Notes: generated by a model from the letters alone, not told the origin. Shown: positions 1 to 9,027, counted from the stretch's first letter. The stretch: 64,000 bases of DNA from Thermomicrobium sp. 4228-Ro (GCF_026241205.1 NZ_JAPFQM010000001.1:124001-188000), one strand, 5' to 3'. Translations and numbers: made by a program.

Positions 1-1
1 G

Positions 2-220
2 CGCGTTCTTCGTGAGCGCTATCGTCGGAAGCTCCTGGGACGTATGGACGTGGTCATGCCGGAACGTGCGATCCTCGACATGGCAGGGCGGCTCGATCGC
101 CTGGCGAGCAGGCTGCACTGGTCGAGTCGGTGCGAGAGGAGCTGGGGGCTACTCCATGACGGCCCAGCGGTCGCGTTGGACGATCCCACGCACTGGAAAA
201 CCCAGTCTACAGGTGAATGA
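2..220 (+). CDS. 3' end of an unidentified gene (partial)
   Basis: An open frame enters from the left edge and runs 72 codons to a TGA at 218-220. Its start lies outside the window. The visible peptide begins with a very basic stretch (RERYRRKLLGR) followed by an amphipathic helix-like segment (PERAILDMAGRLDRLASRL); I recognise no domain. It overlaps the tail of the convergent DUF503 gene by 14 bases, similar to other convergent ends in this window. A competing frame starting at a GTG at 12 would run to 314, deep into the DUF503 gene, and is less likely. Whether this is a real gene cannot be settled without the upstream sequence. Confidence 0.3.
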   Translation, partial: RVLRERYRRKLLGRMDVVMPERAILDMAGRLDRLASRLHWSSRCERSWGLLHDGPAVALDDPTHWKTQSTGE

Positions 221-497
221 CTTCAGTTCGGTAATCCAAGAGATATCCCTCGACAAGATGTTCCTCGATGTACTGGAGGACGCGGCGCAACATCTCGTCA
301 GCGTGTTGCGGTGATGTCGAGACACAGGCGACACCGAGCTCGGCGAACTGCCACTGCGCGTGCCCATCGACCTCCGCGATGGCGACGTTGAATCGATGCT
401 TCACCTGGTCGATGACCGATTTGACGACCTTGCGCTTTTCCTTCAAAGAATGTGCACTGGGAATCTCGATCGCGATGCGTGTTACACCGATGACCAT
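207..497 (-). CDS. DUF503 (YlxP-like) small protein
   Basis: A 96-residue protein with the DUF503 signature: a hydrophobic first strand (MVIGVTRIAIEIP), then the conserved SLKEKRKVVKS loop and helix, and the region around FNVAIAEVDGHAQWQFAELG. YlxP-family proteins usually sit near infB/rbfA and have been linked loosely to ribosome assembly, but their function is not established. Here the gene lies 27 bases downstream of an FAD oxidoreductase and probably shares its transcript. I chose the ATG at 497 because the protein then begins exactly at the first strand; an in-frame ATG at 515 would add six residues. Confidence 0.85.
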   Translation of the reverse strand: MVIGVTRIAIEIPSAHSLKEKRKVVKSVIDQVKHRFNVAIAEVDGHAQWQFAELGVACVSTSPQHADEMLRRVLQYIEEHLVEGYLLDYRTEVIHL

Positions 498-524
498 TGT
501 ATCCGTACCCCGCATGCAGTCGTG

Positions 525-1670
525 TCAGATGACGTTCTGTTCGCGAACCAATCGTCCGCGGTGGAAGCGTGAGGGGGCGAACGCGTTGATGTCGACCGAG
601 CGAGCCTGTCCGTCGAGCAAGAGTTCGGCCATACAGCGACCGACTGCTGGTCCATGCATGAAGCCATGGCCGCTGAAACCGGCGGCGACTGCGAGACCAG
701 CGATGTCCTCCACCCACCCGATCAAGGGATTGTGATCCGGAGTGACCTCGTAGAAGCCGGCCCAGCCACGACGAATCCGTGCCTGTTCGAAGACAGGTGC
801 ACGACGGCAGAGCGCTTCGATCGTCACCTCCATCCACTCCGGGTCAACCGTCTTGTTGAAGCCTGGCGGCTCGTCCGGATTCGCCATGCCGAAGAGAACA
901 CCGTCTCCCTCGGGATGGAAATACAGCGAGGTCTCGAACTCGATCGTCATCGGAACAGTTTTGGGGACCAGGTCGAAGCGATCGGTTACGAAGCTCATCC
1001 GCCGAACAGGTTGCACTGGCAACTCCACGCCCGCCAGCTTGCCGACGATACCAGTGTACGGGCCGGTGCAGAGCACGACTGTGCTACAAGCGATCGGACC
1101 GCCCGGTGTGTGCACAGCGCGTATTCGGCCATCGACGATATCGAACCCGATTGCAGGGCGCTGCTCGTGAAAGATGACCCCCCGCTCTCGCGCGGCCCTG
1201 GCGAAGCCCATTGTTGCCGAGTAAGGGTCACACCAGCCGTCTCGTGGGCAATAGGTACCGCCGAGGAGGTCATCGGTGCGAATGACCGGCTGAAGCCGAG
1301 CGATTTCGTCGGTATCGACCCAACGGGCAGGAACCCCGAGCGACTGCTGGAGAGCGAGCGAGCTACGGAAGCTCTCCACATCGTCGGGGCGCGACAGTAG
1401 GAACAAGTACCCGTACTGGTGCAAGCCGATGTCGACACCAAAGAGATCCGAGAAATGTTCCCAGTACTCGAAGCTGAGGAGCGAGAGGCGAATGTTGGTT
1501 TCGGTCGAAAATTGCAGGCGGATTCCGCCGGCTGCATCGGCCGTCGCGCCGCGACCGATTTCGTCCTTCTCCAGGACGACGATCGTTCCGGCACGGTGTT
1601 CGGCCAGGTGATAGGCGAGGCTGCAGCCGATAATGCCTGCACCGATGATGACGAAGTCGGCAGTTTCCAC
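525..1670 (-). CDS. FAD-dependent oxidoreductase, DAO / sarcosine oxidase beta-like
   Basis: A 381-residue flavoprotein of the D-amino-acid oxidase (DAO) superfamily. The N-terminus carries the dinucleotide-binding fold (VIIGAGIIGCSLAYHL, residues 7-22) ending in the acidic residue that contacts the ribose (VVLEKDE). The C-terminus has the family's flavin-contact region (AGFSGHGFMHGPAVG). The family oxidises secondary or primary amines such as sarcosine, N-methyl amino acids or D-amino acids, giving an imine and reduced FAD; the true substrate cannot be read from the sequence. The start is a GTG 9 bases after GGGGAG. It is probably transcribed with the DUF503 gene and diverges from the CBS-domain gene across about 130 bases. 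A second DAO-type protein lies in the ABC operon at 10382. Confidence 0.88.
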   Translation of the reverse strand: METADFVIIGAGIIGCSLAYHLAEHRAGTIVVLEKDEIGRGATADAAGGIRLQFSTETNIRLSLLSFEYWEHFSDLFGVDIGLHQYGYLFLLSRPDDVESFRSSLALQQSLGVPARWVDTDEIARLQPVIRTDDLLGGTYCPRDGWCDPYSATMGFARAARERGVIFHEQRPAIGFDIVDGRIRAVHTPGGPIACSTVVLCTGPYTGIVGKLAGVELPVQPVRRMSFVTDRFDLVPKTVPMTIEFETSLYFHPEGDGVLFGMANPDEPPGFNKTVDPEWMEVTIEALCRRAPVFEQARIRRGWAGFYEVTPDHNPLIGWVEDIAGLAVAAGFSGHGFMHGPAVGRCMAELLLDGQARSVDINAFAPSRFHRGRLVREQNVI

Positions 1671-1799
1671 GGTCTTTCTCCCCGCGTCGACTGTGCTCTG
1701 CTCGGAGTATACGGCGAGTTCGACCGCTCTAGAGGGGGACGGATCGTGTTAGGATGCCTATGCTCGATACAGATCCTGGGTGGGAAGTGGGGGCATGCG

Positions 1800-2285
1800 A
1801 TGACTGACTCGATCGACACCGTCCTGGCGCACGAAATCATGACGCGAGACGTCATCACTGTCCAGCCGAGTACACCGGTCGATGAGATCGCGCGTTTACT
1901 CGTGCAGCACCGGATTACCGGCGTTCCAGTCGTCGATGACGAAGGGCGGGTTCTGGGCATCGTTTCGGAGTTCGACCTGATCGCGAAGCGTGGACGCGTC
2001 GCAGCCGACGTGATGAGCACGGACGTGATCGCGGTCAGCGAAGATGCACCGGCTGAGACGATCGCTGACCTCATCGTGCAGCGACGCGTGCGACGCGTTC
2101 CGGTTCTCCGGAACGGTCGCCTCGTGGGTATCGTCACGCGGGCTGATCTCGTGCGGTTGTTCGCGATGACGCGTTGGACCTGTGTCCAGTGCGGCTATTT
2201 CGAGCGCGGTTTCCATCGGCCAGAGGTCTGCGAAGGGTGCGGGAGTCGCGAGTTCACGCTGCAGCGTGAACCGCCGGGAATGTGA
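1800..2285 (+). CDS. Tandem CBS-domain protein with C-terminal zinc ribbon
   Basis: A 161-residue protein. Residues about 8-60 and 66-122 are two CBS motifs (HEIMTRDVITVQPSTPVDEI, ITGVPVVDDEGRVLGIVSEFDL; ADVMSTDVIAVSEDAPAETI, VRRVPVLRNGRLVGIVTRADL), which together form one Bateman module that usually binds adenine nucleotides. The last 40 residues hold a CxxC-x11-CxxC rubredoxin-like metal ribbon (CVQCGY, CEGCGS). The ATG at 1800 follows GTGGGGG. The LhgO-like gene begins three bases after the stop, so the two are probably co-transcribed. A role as a nucleotide or redox sensor is possible but is inference. Confidence 0.85.
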   Translation: MTDSIDTVLAHEIMTRDVITVQPSTPVDEIARLLVQHRITGVPVVDDEGRVLGIVSEFDLIAKRGRVAADVMSTDVIAVSEDAPAETIADLIVQRRVRRVPVLRNGRLVGIVTRADLVRLFAMTRWTCVQCGYFERGFHRPEVCEGCGSREFTLQREPPGM

Positions 2286-2288
2286 GCG

Positions 2289-3497
2289 GTGACCGTGATG
2301 TACGACGTGATCGTGATCGGAGCGGGTATCGTCGGGTTGGCCACGGCGCGCGAAATACTTCAGCGTCGGCCTCGTCTTCGTCTGGCAGTTCTGGAGAAGG
2401 AATCGCGCGTTGCCGCGCATCAGTCCGGACACAACAGCGGAGTGATTCACTCGGGGCTGTACTACCGGCCGGGGTCACTGAAGGCACGTGCGTGCGTTGC
2501 CGGTGCTGCGAAGCTCATACGGTACTGCGAAGAACGCGGCATCCCGTATCGACTGATCGGTAAGCTGGTCGTGGCGACGACGCCGGATGAAGTGCCGCGG
2601 CTGCTGGAACTGTACGATCGCGGTCAGCGGAACGGTGTGCAAGGGTTGCAACTCCTCTCCGCGGAGGAAATCCGCGAACGGGAACCGGCCGTCACTGGTG
2701 TACGGGCTCTATGGTCGCCGCGGACTGGTATCGTGGATTTCGCCCGCGTCGCTGAGTCGTTTGCAGAGGATGTCCGGCTAGCCGGTGGCGAGATCCACTT
2801 CTGTCGGACTGTACTCGGTTTCCAGCGGCGGAACGGACGGATCCGTGTCGAGACGACCGGAGGCGATTACGAAGCCCGTTTCGTCGTCGTGTGCGCGGGC
2901 CTGTATAGCGACCGGTTGGCTCGCTCGAGTGGTGGGCGTGCCGATCCGGCGATCGTTCCCTTCCGGGGCGATTACTACGTCTTGCGACCGGAGCGACAGT
3001 GTCTCGTCAAAACGAACGTCTATCCGGTGCCCGATCCACGTTTTCCGTTTCTCGGTGTGCATTTCACACCGCGGATGGATGGGTCAGTGTGGCTGGGGCC
3101 CAACGCGGTTCTCGCTTTTGCCCGCGAGGGATACCGGAAGACGGATGTGAACTGGCGTGATCTACTGGAGACCTTCCGCTATCCAGGCTTCCGGCGCCTT
3201 GCTCGGCGATACTGGCGTGTCGGACTGCAGGAGCTATGGCGCGACTTCAGCAAGCGGGCATTCCTGCGCGATCTCCGGCGTTTCGTACCCGAGCTGGACG
3301 AGGACGATCTGGTTCCCGGGCCAGCTGGGGTACGGGCTCAAGCGCTGTCGCTCGATGGGCAGCTGATCGACGACTTCGTGCTCGATCGGCAGCCAGGAAT
3401 CGTGCACGTTCGCAATGCACCCTCACCGGCGGCGACGTCGAGTCTCGAGATCGCGCGGCTGATCGTCGATGACGTCGAGCACGAACTGCCGAGTTGA
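2289..3497 (+). CDS. lhgO: L-2-hydroxyglutarate oxidase-like FAD protein (LhgO)
   Basis: A 402-residue DAO-superfamily flavoprotein. The FAD-binding start (YDVIVIGAGIVGLATAREIL) and the motif HQSGHNSGVIHSGLYYRPGS are typical of LhgO/YgaF, which oxidises L-2-hydroxyglutarate to 2-oxoglutarate and feeds electrons to the quinone pool. The C-terminal region (GPAGVRAQALS, FVLDRQPGIVHVRNAPSPAATSSLEIA) also matches the family, and the length is normal. It follows the CBS gene by three bases. The start is either the GTG at 2289 or the ATG at 2298, where the conserved region begins. Related L-2-hydroxyacid oxidases cannot be excluded. Confidence 0.88.
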   Translation: MTVMYDVIVIGAGIVGLATAREILQRRPRLRLAVLEKESRVAAHQSGHNSGVIHSGLYYRPGSLKARACVAGAAKLIRYCEERGIPYRLIGKLVVATTPDEVPRLLELYDRGQRNGVQGLQLLSAEEIREREPAVTGVRALWSPRTGIVDFARVAESFAEDVRLAGGEIHFCRTVLGFQRRNGRIRVETTGGDYEARFVVVCAGLYSDRLARSSGGRADPAIVPFRGDYYVLRPERQCLVKTNVYPVPDPRFPFLGVHFTPRMDGSVWLGPNAVLAFAREGYRKTDVNWRDLLETFRYPGFRRLARRYWRVGLQELWRDFSKRAFLRDLRRFVPELDEDDLVPGPAGVRAQALSLDGQLIDDFVLDRQPGIVHVRNAPSPAATSSLEIARLIVDDVEHELPS

Positions 3498-3515
3498 GGC
3501 GTGAGGGGGACAGGT

Positions 3516-4772
3516 TCAGCCCTGGTGCGTCGCATGTTGTGCTGCCGGATGATCGCTGAGCGCGGATGCGGTGTAGATGACGGCAAGAGTACAGAAGAGG
3601 ACGTAGCTCGCGAAGACGGGGCCGTAACCGTACTCGACGATCGTGTAGCCAGCGAGCAAGCTCGCGCAGGCAAAACCGACGTTCCAGGCTGCGCTCCGGA
3701 AGCCGAAAGCGTGACCGCGCTGGGTGTCCGGTAACAGCTCGGCGATGAGTGTCGAGTCGAGCGGCCAGGCCATCGAGATGGAGATTGACCGGACAAGGAA
3801 GGCCAGGACAGCGAGTGAGGAGGTTTGCCAGAGGACAAGGAGGGCAAAGAGCGGGATCGGTGCCAGGCGGATGATGGTGACTGCTCGGAGAGGGCCGATG
3901 CGGCGCGCCACTGCTGGACCCCACAGGCCACAGAACGCGCCGAGGAGACTCGCCCCGGCGTAGACGAGACCGATGACGCGCGTCGGCAAGCCGAGGTTGG
4001 CGAGGAAAACGTTGAAGAACGGGAGAACGGCCCCGTTGCCTAGACTCAGCAAAGCGCCGGCGAGCACGAACGCCATCAAGTATTTCCTGATCCTACGGAG
4101 ATCGTTCGGATCCACGCGCTGGGTGTCCCGCTGGGTGGCGGTTCGTTGCTGGTGAGTCTTCGCCTCCCGCATGGCGAACATCGGCGGAAGGGAGAGCGCG
4201 CAAAGCACGATGCTGGCGAGGAGAGCGCTGCGATAGGCCAACGTGCTGGGTGAGGCCAGACCGAAGAGACGGTGCACGAGGTAGGGAATCCAGCCTCCGA
4301 CAAAACTCCCGATGGTTGCTGAGACCGATGTGAGTGAAAGGGCGATCGCCGCAACCGTGTCGCGCCTGCGTGGCGGTGCGTAGGCGATGACGAACGGCAT
4401 GAGCGGGACGAAAAGGAAGGTCGTGGCGAGGCCTTGGAGCATGACGGTCGCCAGGACCGTTGCTGGAGATTCAGCGAAGGCAACGGCGAGCGACGTGAGA
4501 AGATAGAGTGCCGTTCCGTAGGTGAGGCACCACCAGGACCCGTAGCGCTGGAGGAGTCGCCCGAGGCCGAGAGCCGAAAGGGCGAGAGAGCCAGTCGAGA
4601 CGGCATTGACGATGCCGATCCAATCCTCTTGATAACCCAACTGAGTGAGATACAGGTTATACAGAAGAGAGAAGGCGCCAAGCGATATGTTTGAAAAGAG
4701 TGTATAAAGAAAGAATAGGTATATCTCTCTTGATGCTGAGCTCACGCTTTCCTTGGCTGGTGTCTCGTTCAT
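3516..4772 (-). CDS. Major facilitator superfamily transporter
   Basis: A 418-residue integral membrane protein with about 12 hydrophobic segments in two six-helix halves separated by a charged central loop (MREAKTHQQRTATQRDTQRVD). The loop after helix 2 (LGRLLQRYGSWW) fits the MFS A-motif position, and the second half contains the equivalent region (LWGPAVARRIGPLRA). The substrate is unknown. The ATG at 4772 was chosen because it follows an AAGGAT and lies just ahead of the first helix; longer in-frame starts add a basic unstructured extension. It diverges from the trehalose-phosphatase gene across 85 bases, and ends 18 bases from the convergent LhgO gene. Confidence 0.85.
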   Translation of the reverse strand: MNETPAKESVSSASREIYLFFLYTLFSNISLGAFSLLYNLYLTQLGYQEDWIGIVNAVSTGSLALSALGLGRLLQRYGSWWCLTYGTALYLLTSLAVAFAESPATVLATVMLQGLATTFLFVPLMPFVIAYAPPRRRDTVAAIALSLTSVSATIGSFVGGWIPYLVHRLFGLASPSTLAYRSALLASIVLCALSLPPMFAMREAKTHQQRTATQRDTQRVDPNDLRRIRKYLMAFVLAGALLSLGNGAVLPFFNVFLANLGLPTRVIGLVYAGASLLGAFCGLWGPAVARRIGPLRAVTIIRLAPIPLFALLVLWQTSSLAVLAFLVRSISISMAWPLDSTLIAELLPDTQRGHAFGFRSAAWNVGFACASLLAGYTIVEYGYGPVFASYVLFCTLAVIYTASALSDHPAAQHATHQG

Positions 4773-4857
4773 TGACTTGCGGATCCTTCGCATCCCTTTC
4801 CGGGCGCGCCAGTATACGATGGCGGGAAAAACGTGGACAACTGGAGGAAACGCTTCT

Positions 4858-5658
4858 ATGACGCAACGTTGGCGCCGGGACGAGTTGGCCGCACGTGCCC
4901 TCGACTTGCTCACCAGCGAACGAGCTGGATTCGTCAGCGACTTCGACGGGACATTGAGTCCGATCGTTCCGCGGCCCGATCAGGCACAGCCGCTGCCAGC
5001 AGTCGTCGAAGCGCTCGGGGTCTTCGTCCGGCGCCTCAGGCTCGTGGCGATCGTGACGGGACGGCAGGCACAGGACGTGGCGGAACGCCTACCGGTGCCC
5101 GGAATCGTCATCGTCGGGAACCACGGAGTGGAGTGGCTCGAAAACGGATCGCGTCACATCGCACCGCAGGCGGAGCTGTGGATTCCTCGGATATCCGCTG
5201 CTGCGCACGTCCTGCGGAACGCTCTGCCGGAACTGCTCGTCGAGGAGAAACTGATCACCCTCACCGTCCACACTCGGGAGGTCCAATCGGATGACGTGCG
5301 TCGTCAAGCCCGAGCCATCGTCGAGCAGGTGGCACGAGAGCATGGCCTGGTCGTGAAACCGGGAAAGGAGGTGTGGGAACTCCGTCCCCCGATCCCGCTC
5401 GACAAGGGGACAGCGGTCGCAACACTCGTCGAGGCATACCGGCTCGAGACGGTCGTCTTCGGAGGCGACGACGTGACCGATCTCGACGCGATGCGACGCC
5501 TGCGTACGATGCGGGAGGAGGGGCGTATCCGGTCCCTCCTCATCGGCGTGTGGAGCAACGAGGCACCGGCAGAACTCGCCAGGGAGTCTGACGTGCTCGT
5601 CGAGGACGTCCAGGCGTTCGGGGAATTGCTTGTCGAAATCGCACACCGACTCGGCTGA
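4858..5658 (+). CDS. otsB: Trehalose-6-phosphate phosphatase
   Basis: A 266-residue HAD-superfamily phosphatase. The nucleophile motif is SDFDGTLSPI (D28 and D30), the second motif is near VAIVTGRQAQDVAERL, and the metal-binding motif is VFGGDDVTDLDAM near the C-terminus. This set is typical of OtsB, which removes phosphate from trehalose 6-phosphate to give trehalose, a stress protectant and compatible solute. A strong Shine-Dalgarno (GGAGGAAA) sits 7 bases before the ATG. No trehalose-6-phosphate synthase (otsA) is in the window. The downstream neighbour is convergent, 7 bases away. Confidence 0.92.
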   Translation: MTQRWRRDELAARALDLLTSERAGFVSDFDGTLSPIVPRPDQAQPLPAVVEALGVFVRRLRLVAIVTGRQAQDVAERLPVPGIVIVGNHGVEWLENGSRHIAPQAELWIPRISAAAHVLRNALPELLVEEKLITLTVHTREVQSDDVRRQARAIVEQVAREHGLVVKPGKEVWELRPPIPLDKGTAVATLVEAYRLETVVFGGDDVTDLDAMRRLRTMREEGRIRSLLIGVWSNEAPAELARESDVLVEDVQAFGELLVEIAHRLG

Positions 5659-5665
5659 AATCGCC

Positions 5666-7111
5666 TCAGGAGTTGTCGAGCGGCCAGATCGGACGAGGAA
5701 CCCTCCGGTAATCGAAGAACGCGAGGTCGGTACTCGTGATACCTGGCGTGAGGGCAGGAATGATCCTGCCGAAGCGCTGGACTTCTGCATTCAGATAGAT
5801 GTCGAGCGCAGACTTGACGATGAGGTACGGAGCGTTCTGCAGCTCGCATCCGAGTGCGCGCGGTAAGCGCAGGTCGGCGAAGGGGACAGGGCGAGTCGTG
5901 ACGATGACGTCCACGCGAGCCTCGTGTCTTCCCTCGAGTTCCAGCCACGCGCTCGGACCGACGCCGATCGGGAGGCCGGGGTAACGTGGTGACTCGATCG
6001 AGAGCGACTCTGGTACGAGCCCTCGGACTCTTCCATGAACTGGGATGGGATATCCGTGACGATGATCACGCTTCCCACCGAGTTCGAGCTCGATTGCCCT
6101 GCCGACTCCTGCTGAGAGAGCGCTGCCGACGGCTTCGGGATCGACGATACCGACGAGGAGCGCTCCGTGTGCGCCGAGATCGAGTGCTGCCCAAAGGGCG
6201 GCGGTGCCTTCGCCCGGCGCTCCCGCTTCGGGAGCGTCTCCGGTATCGAGAATCAGGATCGGTCGTCGAGAGTCGCCCATCGCCGCGTGGAGAGCCTCCT
6301 CGATGGTGAGACTCGGCTGAGGAATGTCTCGCAGAAGTTCGAGAAACGTGTCCGCCAGATCGGTGAGTGGCATTCCCGTGTCACCGAGAGCACGGTTCGA
6401 TACGACGACGAGACGGGCGCCAGCGAACTCGACATCGGCATAGGGGAATCCAGCGAAAAGGGTGGCACACAGCACGGCCGGTTCTGCTTCCAGGAGCGCG
6501 AGCATGTCCGGCAACCGATCCAGGGGGGCACAGTCGGTTCGCTGTGTCACCAGCGGGAGCAAGCTGGGAACGCGAAGCTGCTGAGCGACCGGTTCGACCT
6601 CGCCTGCATGCCAGTCGTGGAGGAGAGCGAACAGCTGACGCACGCGTGTCGGTCGGTCGCGAGCTGGCCAGGTGTGCGGACCCGAGATGAGTGGGACGAA
6701 CCCGAGCAGCTCTTCGGGAAACTGGGCCGTATGGTCGAAGTAGGCGCTCAGGATGAGGTGCGGATACCGGGTACGGCAGAAACGAGCCAGGGCGACTTCG
6801 CCTGACGAACCGTCGGTGAGTGCGGTTCCCGAAGACACGAGAAGCAAGGCGTCGAGAGGCCAGGCAGCCTCGATTGCACGGTCGAGCGTTTCTAGCACGG
6901 TATCGAATGTCGAACGAGGGAGCGGTCCGCCCGCTGCCGGCGAGAGAGTCAGCAGAGGGATCACTTCGAGGTTCGAGGCGCTGATCGCAGCGGAATCGAT
7001 ACCGAACAGCGTCCGGGGATCGAACGTGTCGGCTGGGAGCAGGGATACGGTGCCGGAAGTTGCAGCGAACGTATTCGTCCGGTAATCGAACACCACGATT
7101 CCGATGCGCAT
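5666..7111 (-). CDS. M81 (MlrC-like) family protein with altered metal site
   Basis: A 481-residue protein with the M81/DUF1485 architecture: a start of MRIGIVVFDYRTNTFA, corresponding to the family's usual xHETNTFxP entry, and a C-terminal region containing LTPGITSTD. MlrC is the microcystinase-type zinc peptidase of this family. The positions where M81 members usually show LDLHAN and YPHxD read YFDHTAQ (124-130) and GPHTWP (144-149) here, so the two histidines are kept but the aspartates appear displaced or lost. The initial HE is YR. Enzyme activity is therefore doubtful. The start follows GGAGGGG; an ATG one codon upstream is the alternative. Confidence 0.75.
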   Translation of the reverse strand: MRIGIVVFDYRTNTFAATSGTVSLLPADTFDPRTLFGIDSAAISASNLEVIPLLTLSPAAGGPLPRSTFDTVLETLDRAIEAAWPLDALLLVSSGTALTDGSSGEVALARFCRTRYPHLILSAYFDHTAQFPEELLGFVPLISGPHTWPARDRPTRVRQLFALLHDWHAGEVEPVAQQLRVPSLLPLVTQRTDCAPLDRLPDMLALLEAEPAVLCATLFAGFPYADVEFAGARLVVVSNRALGDTGMPLTDLADTFLELLRDIPQPSLTIEEALHAAMGDSRRPILILDTGDAPEAGAPGEGTAALWAALDLGAHGALLVGIVDPEAVGSALSAGVGRAIELELGGKRDHRHGYPIPVHGRVRGLVPESLSIESPRYPGLPIGVGPSAWLELEGRHEARVDVIVTTRPVPFADLRLPRALGCELQNAPYLIVKSALDIYLNAEVQRFGRIIPALTPGITSTDLAFFDYRRVPRPIWPLDNS

Positions 7112-7233
7112 CATGCACCCCTCCGTGAGACAGCGCTGAAACGTGCGTCGTTCCGGTCGTCCCGATCGGCTATGATAGAGCACGTTGTCGAGGAACGGTG
7201 CAGAGGGACTGGGATCACCGAAAGGTGAGAGAG

Positions 7234-9027
7234 ATGGCTGATCGTTTCCGGGGCCTGGAGGAATCGCGCAGCAGCGGAACCGTCTGCCCGAAGTGTGGCG
7301 TGGAACTCACGCTCGATGAGTCATATCAGCGATACCGGGTCTGCGGGCACTGCGGCTATCACTTCACGATCTCGGCAGATGAACGGATTCGCCTGCTGGT
7401 AGATCCAGGAAGTTTCGAGGAGTTCAATCGCCATTTGGTCTCGGTCGATCCGCTCTTGTTTTCCGATCGTCTACCGTACCGCAAACGGATCCTGCAGGCG
7501 CGTGAGGAGACAGGGTTGCGAGAAGCTGTCGTCACGGGGATCGGCCGGGTCCGTGGCCACGAAGTGGTGTTGGCTGTGCTCGATTTCCGGTTTCTCGGCG
7601 GCAGCATGGGATCCGTGGTAGGGGAGAAGATCACGCTCGCGTTCGAGCGTGCGGTCGAGCGTCGCTTGCCGATCGTGACGGTCTCGGCATCCGGGGGAGC
7701 TCGGATGCAGGAGGGCGTGTTGAGCCTCGTGCAGATGGCGAAGACGACGGCAGCAGCCAAGCGTGCGCACGATTCGAACGTGCCGTTCATCTCAGTGTTG
7801 ACGCACCCGACGACCGGTGGCATCTATGCGTCGTTCGCCAACCAGGGTGACATCATTCTGGCAGAGCCAGGGGCGCTGATCGGTTTTGCCGGCCCGCGCG
7901 TGGTGAAGGAGACGGCTGGACGTGAGCCGTTACGATCGCACTCTGCCGAGTTCCTTTTCGAGCACGGGTTCGTCGATCAGGTTGTCGATCGGCGGCGACT
8001 CCGTGATACCATCGGGCTCATTCTTCGCCTGGTCAAGGCAGAGGGTGAGGTTGTGCCTCGCAGCGTGATCCGTCGGTCGGTGTCGGAGGATGCGGTACCG
8101 CTGCGAGCGTGGGACCTCGTGCAGCTCGCTCGTCATCCGGAGCGACCGACAACGCTGGACCTGATTCGGCGGATCAGTCCGCAGTTCGTCGAACTACACG
8201 GTGACCGTCTCTATGGAGATGACCCGGCCATCGTCGCTGGTCTCGGGGAAATCGCTGGACAGGGTGTCGTGATCATCGGACACGAACGGGGGCATGGTGA
8301 TCCGAGCAGGCGGAATGGGCAGGCGTTGCCGGAGGGATACCGGAAGGCGATGCGGCTGATGGAATTGGCGGCGCGCCTGCGGCTGCCTGTCGTGACGCTG
8401 ATCGATACGCCAGGAGTCTATCTGGGGGAGGGGGCAGAAGAGCGAGGGATCGCATCGGCGTTGAGCCAGTGTCTCGCGATGATGAGCGTGCTTCCGGTAC
8501 CGACGGTGGCGCTGATCATCGGGGAGGGGGGAAGCGGTGGAGCGATCGCGCTGGCGGTAGCCGATCGCGTACTGATGTTGGAGAATGCGATCTACAGCGT
8601 GATTTCGCCGGAAGGGGCGGCAGCGATTCTGTACCGGGATGCGTCACGGGCGCCGGAGGTCGCCGAGTCGCTGAAAATCACGGCCCGGGATCTGCTGCGT
8701 CTGGAGGTGATCGACGGGATCGTACCGGAGCCGGAGGGTGGAGCGCATCGGGACCCGGACTATGCGGCGGTACTGGTGCTGGACGCGATCGTCGAAGCGC
8801 TCGCCGACTTGCGCGACATATCCCCCGAACGACTCGTGAAGGAGCGGTACCGCAAGTTCCGCCGCCTCGGCCAAACCAACACGTACATCCGCGAGCTCGT
8901 TGCCCAAGAAGTGACCGAGCTCAGCAGTCTAATCGGCCGGACACTCGGCAGCCTGCGGGAACGCTTACCGTTCGGCCGCGAGGAAGACGAAACGGAAGAA
9001 CGGCCCGTCACCGTCACCGACCGGTGA
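7234..9027 (+). CDS. accDA: Acetyl-CoA carboxylase carboxyltransferase, fused beta (AccD) and alpha (AccA)
   Basis: A 597-residue single chain. Residues 1-270 are AccD: a four-cysteine zinc ribbon (CPKCG at about 18, CGHCG at about 37) and the crotonase-like core with SASGGARMQEG and TTGGIYASFA. Residues about 300-580 are AccA: the helical lead-in (TLDLIRRISPQFVELHGDR), VTLIDTPGVYLG, and GEGGSGGAIALAVADRVLM. The two subunits are normally separate proteins; together they transfer carboxyl from carboxybiotin to acetyl-CoA to make malonyl-CoA, the first step of fatty-acid synthesis. accB and accC are not in the window. I prefer the ATG at 7234 (AGGTGA six bases ahead); a GTG at 7198 would add 12 residues. 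A TATGAT at 7171-7176 is a possible -10. Confidence 0.93.
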   Translation: MADRFRGLEESRSSGTVCPKCGVELTLDESYQRYRVCGHCGYHFTISADERIRLLVDPGSFEEFNRHLVSVDPLLFSDRLPYRKRILQAREETGLREAVVTGIGRVRGHEVVLAVLDFRFLGGSMGSVVGEKITLAFERAVERRLPIVTVSASGGARMQEGVLSLVQMAKTTAAAKRAHDSNVPFISVLTHPTTGGIYASFANQGDIILAEPGALIGFAGPRVVKETAGREPLRSHSAEFLFEHGFVDQVVDRRRLRDTIGLILRLVKAEGEVVPRSVIRRSVSEDAVPLRAWDLVQLARHPERPTTLDLIRRISPQFVELHGDRLYGDDPAIVAGLGEIAGQGVVIIGHERGHGDPSRRNGQALPEGYRKAMRLMELAARLRLPVVTLIDTPGVYLGEGAEERGIASALSQCLAMMSVLPVPTVALIIGEGGSGGAIALAVADRVLMLENAIYSVISPEGAAAILYRDASRAPEVAESLKITARDLLRLEVIDGIVPEPEGGAHRDPDYAAVLVLDAIVEALADLRDISPERLVKERYRKFRRLGQTNTYIRELVAQEVTELSSLIGRTLGSLRERLPFGREEDETEERPVTVTDR

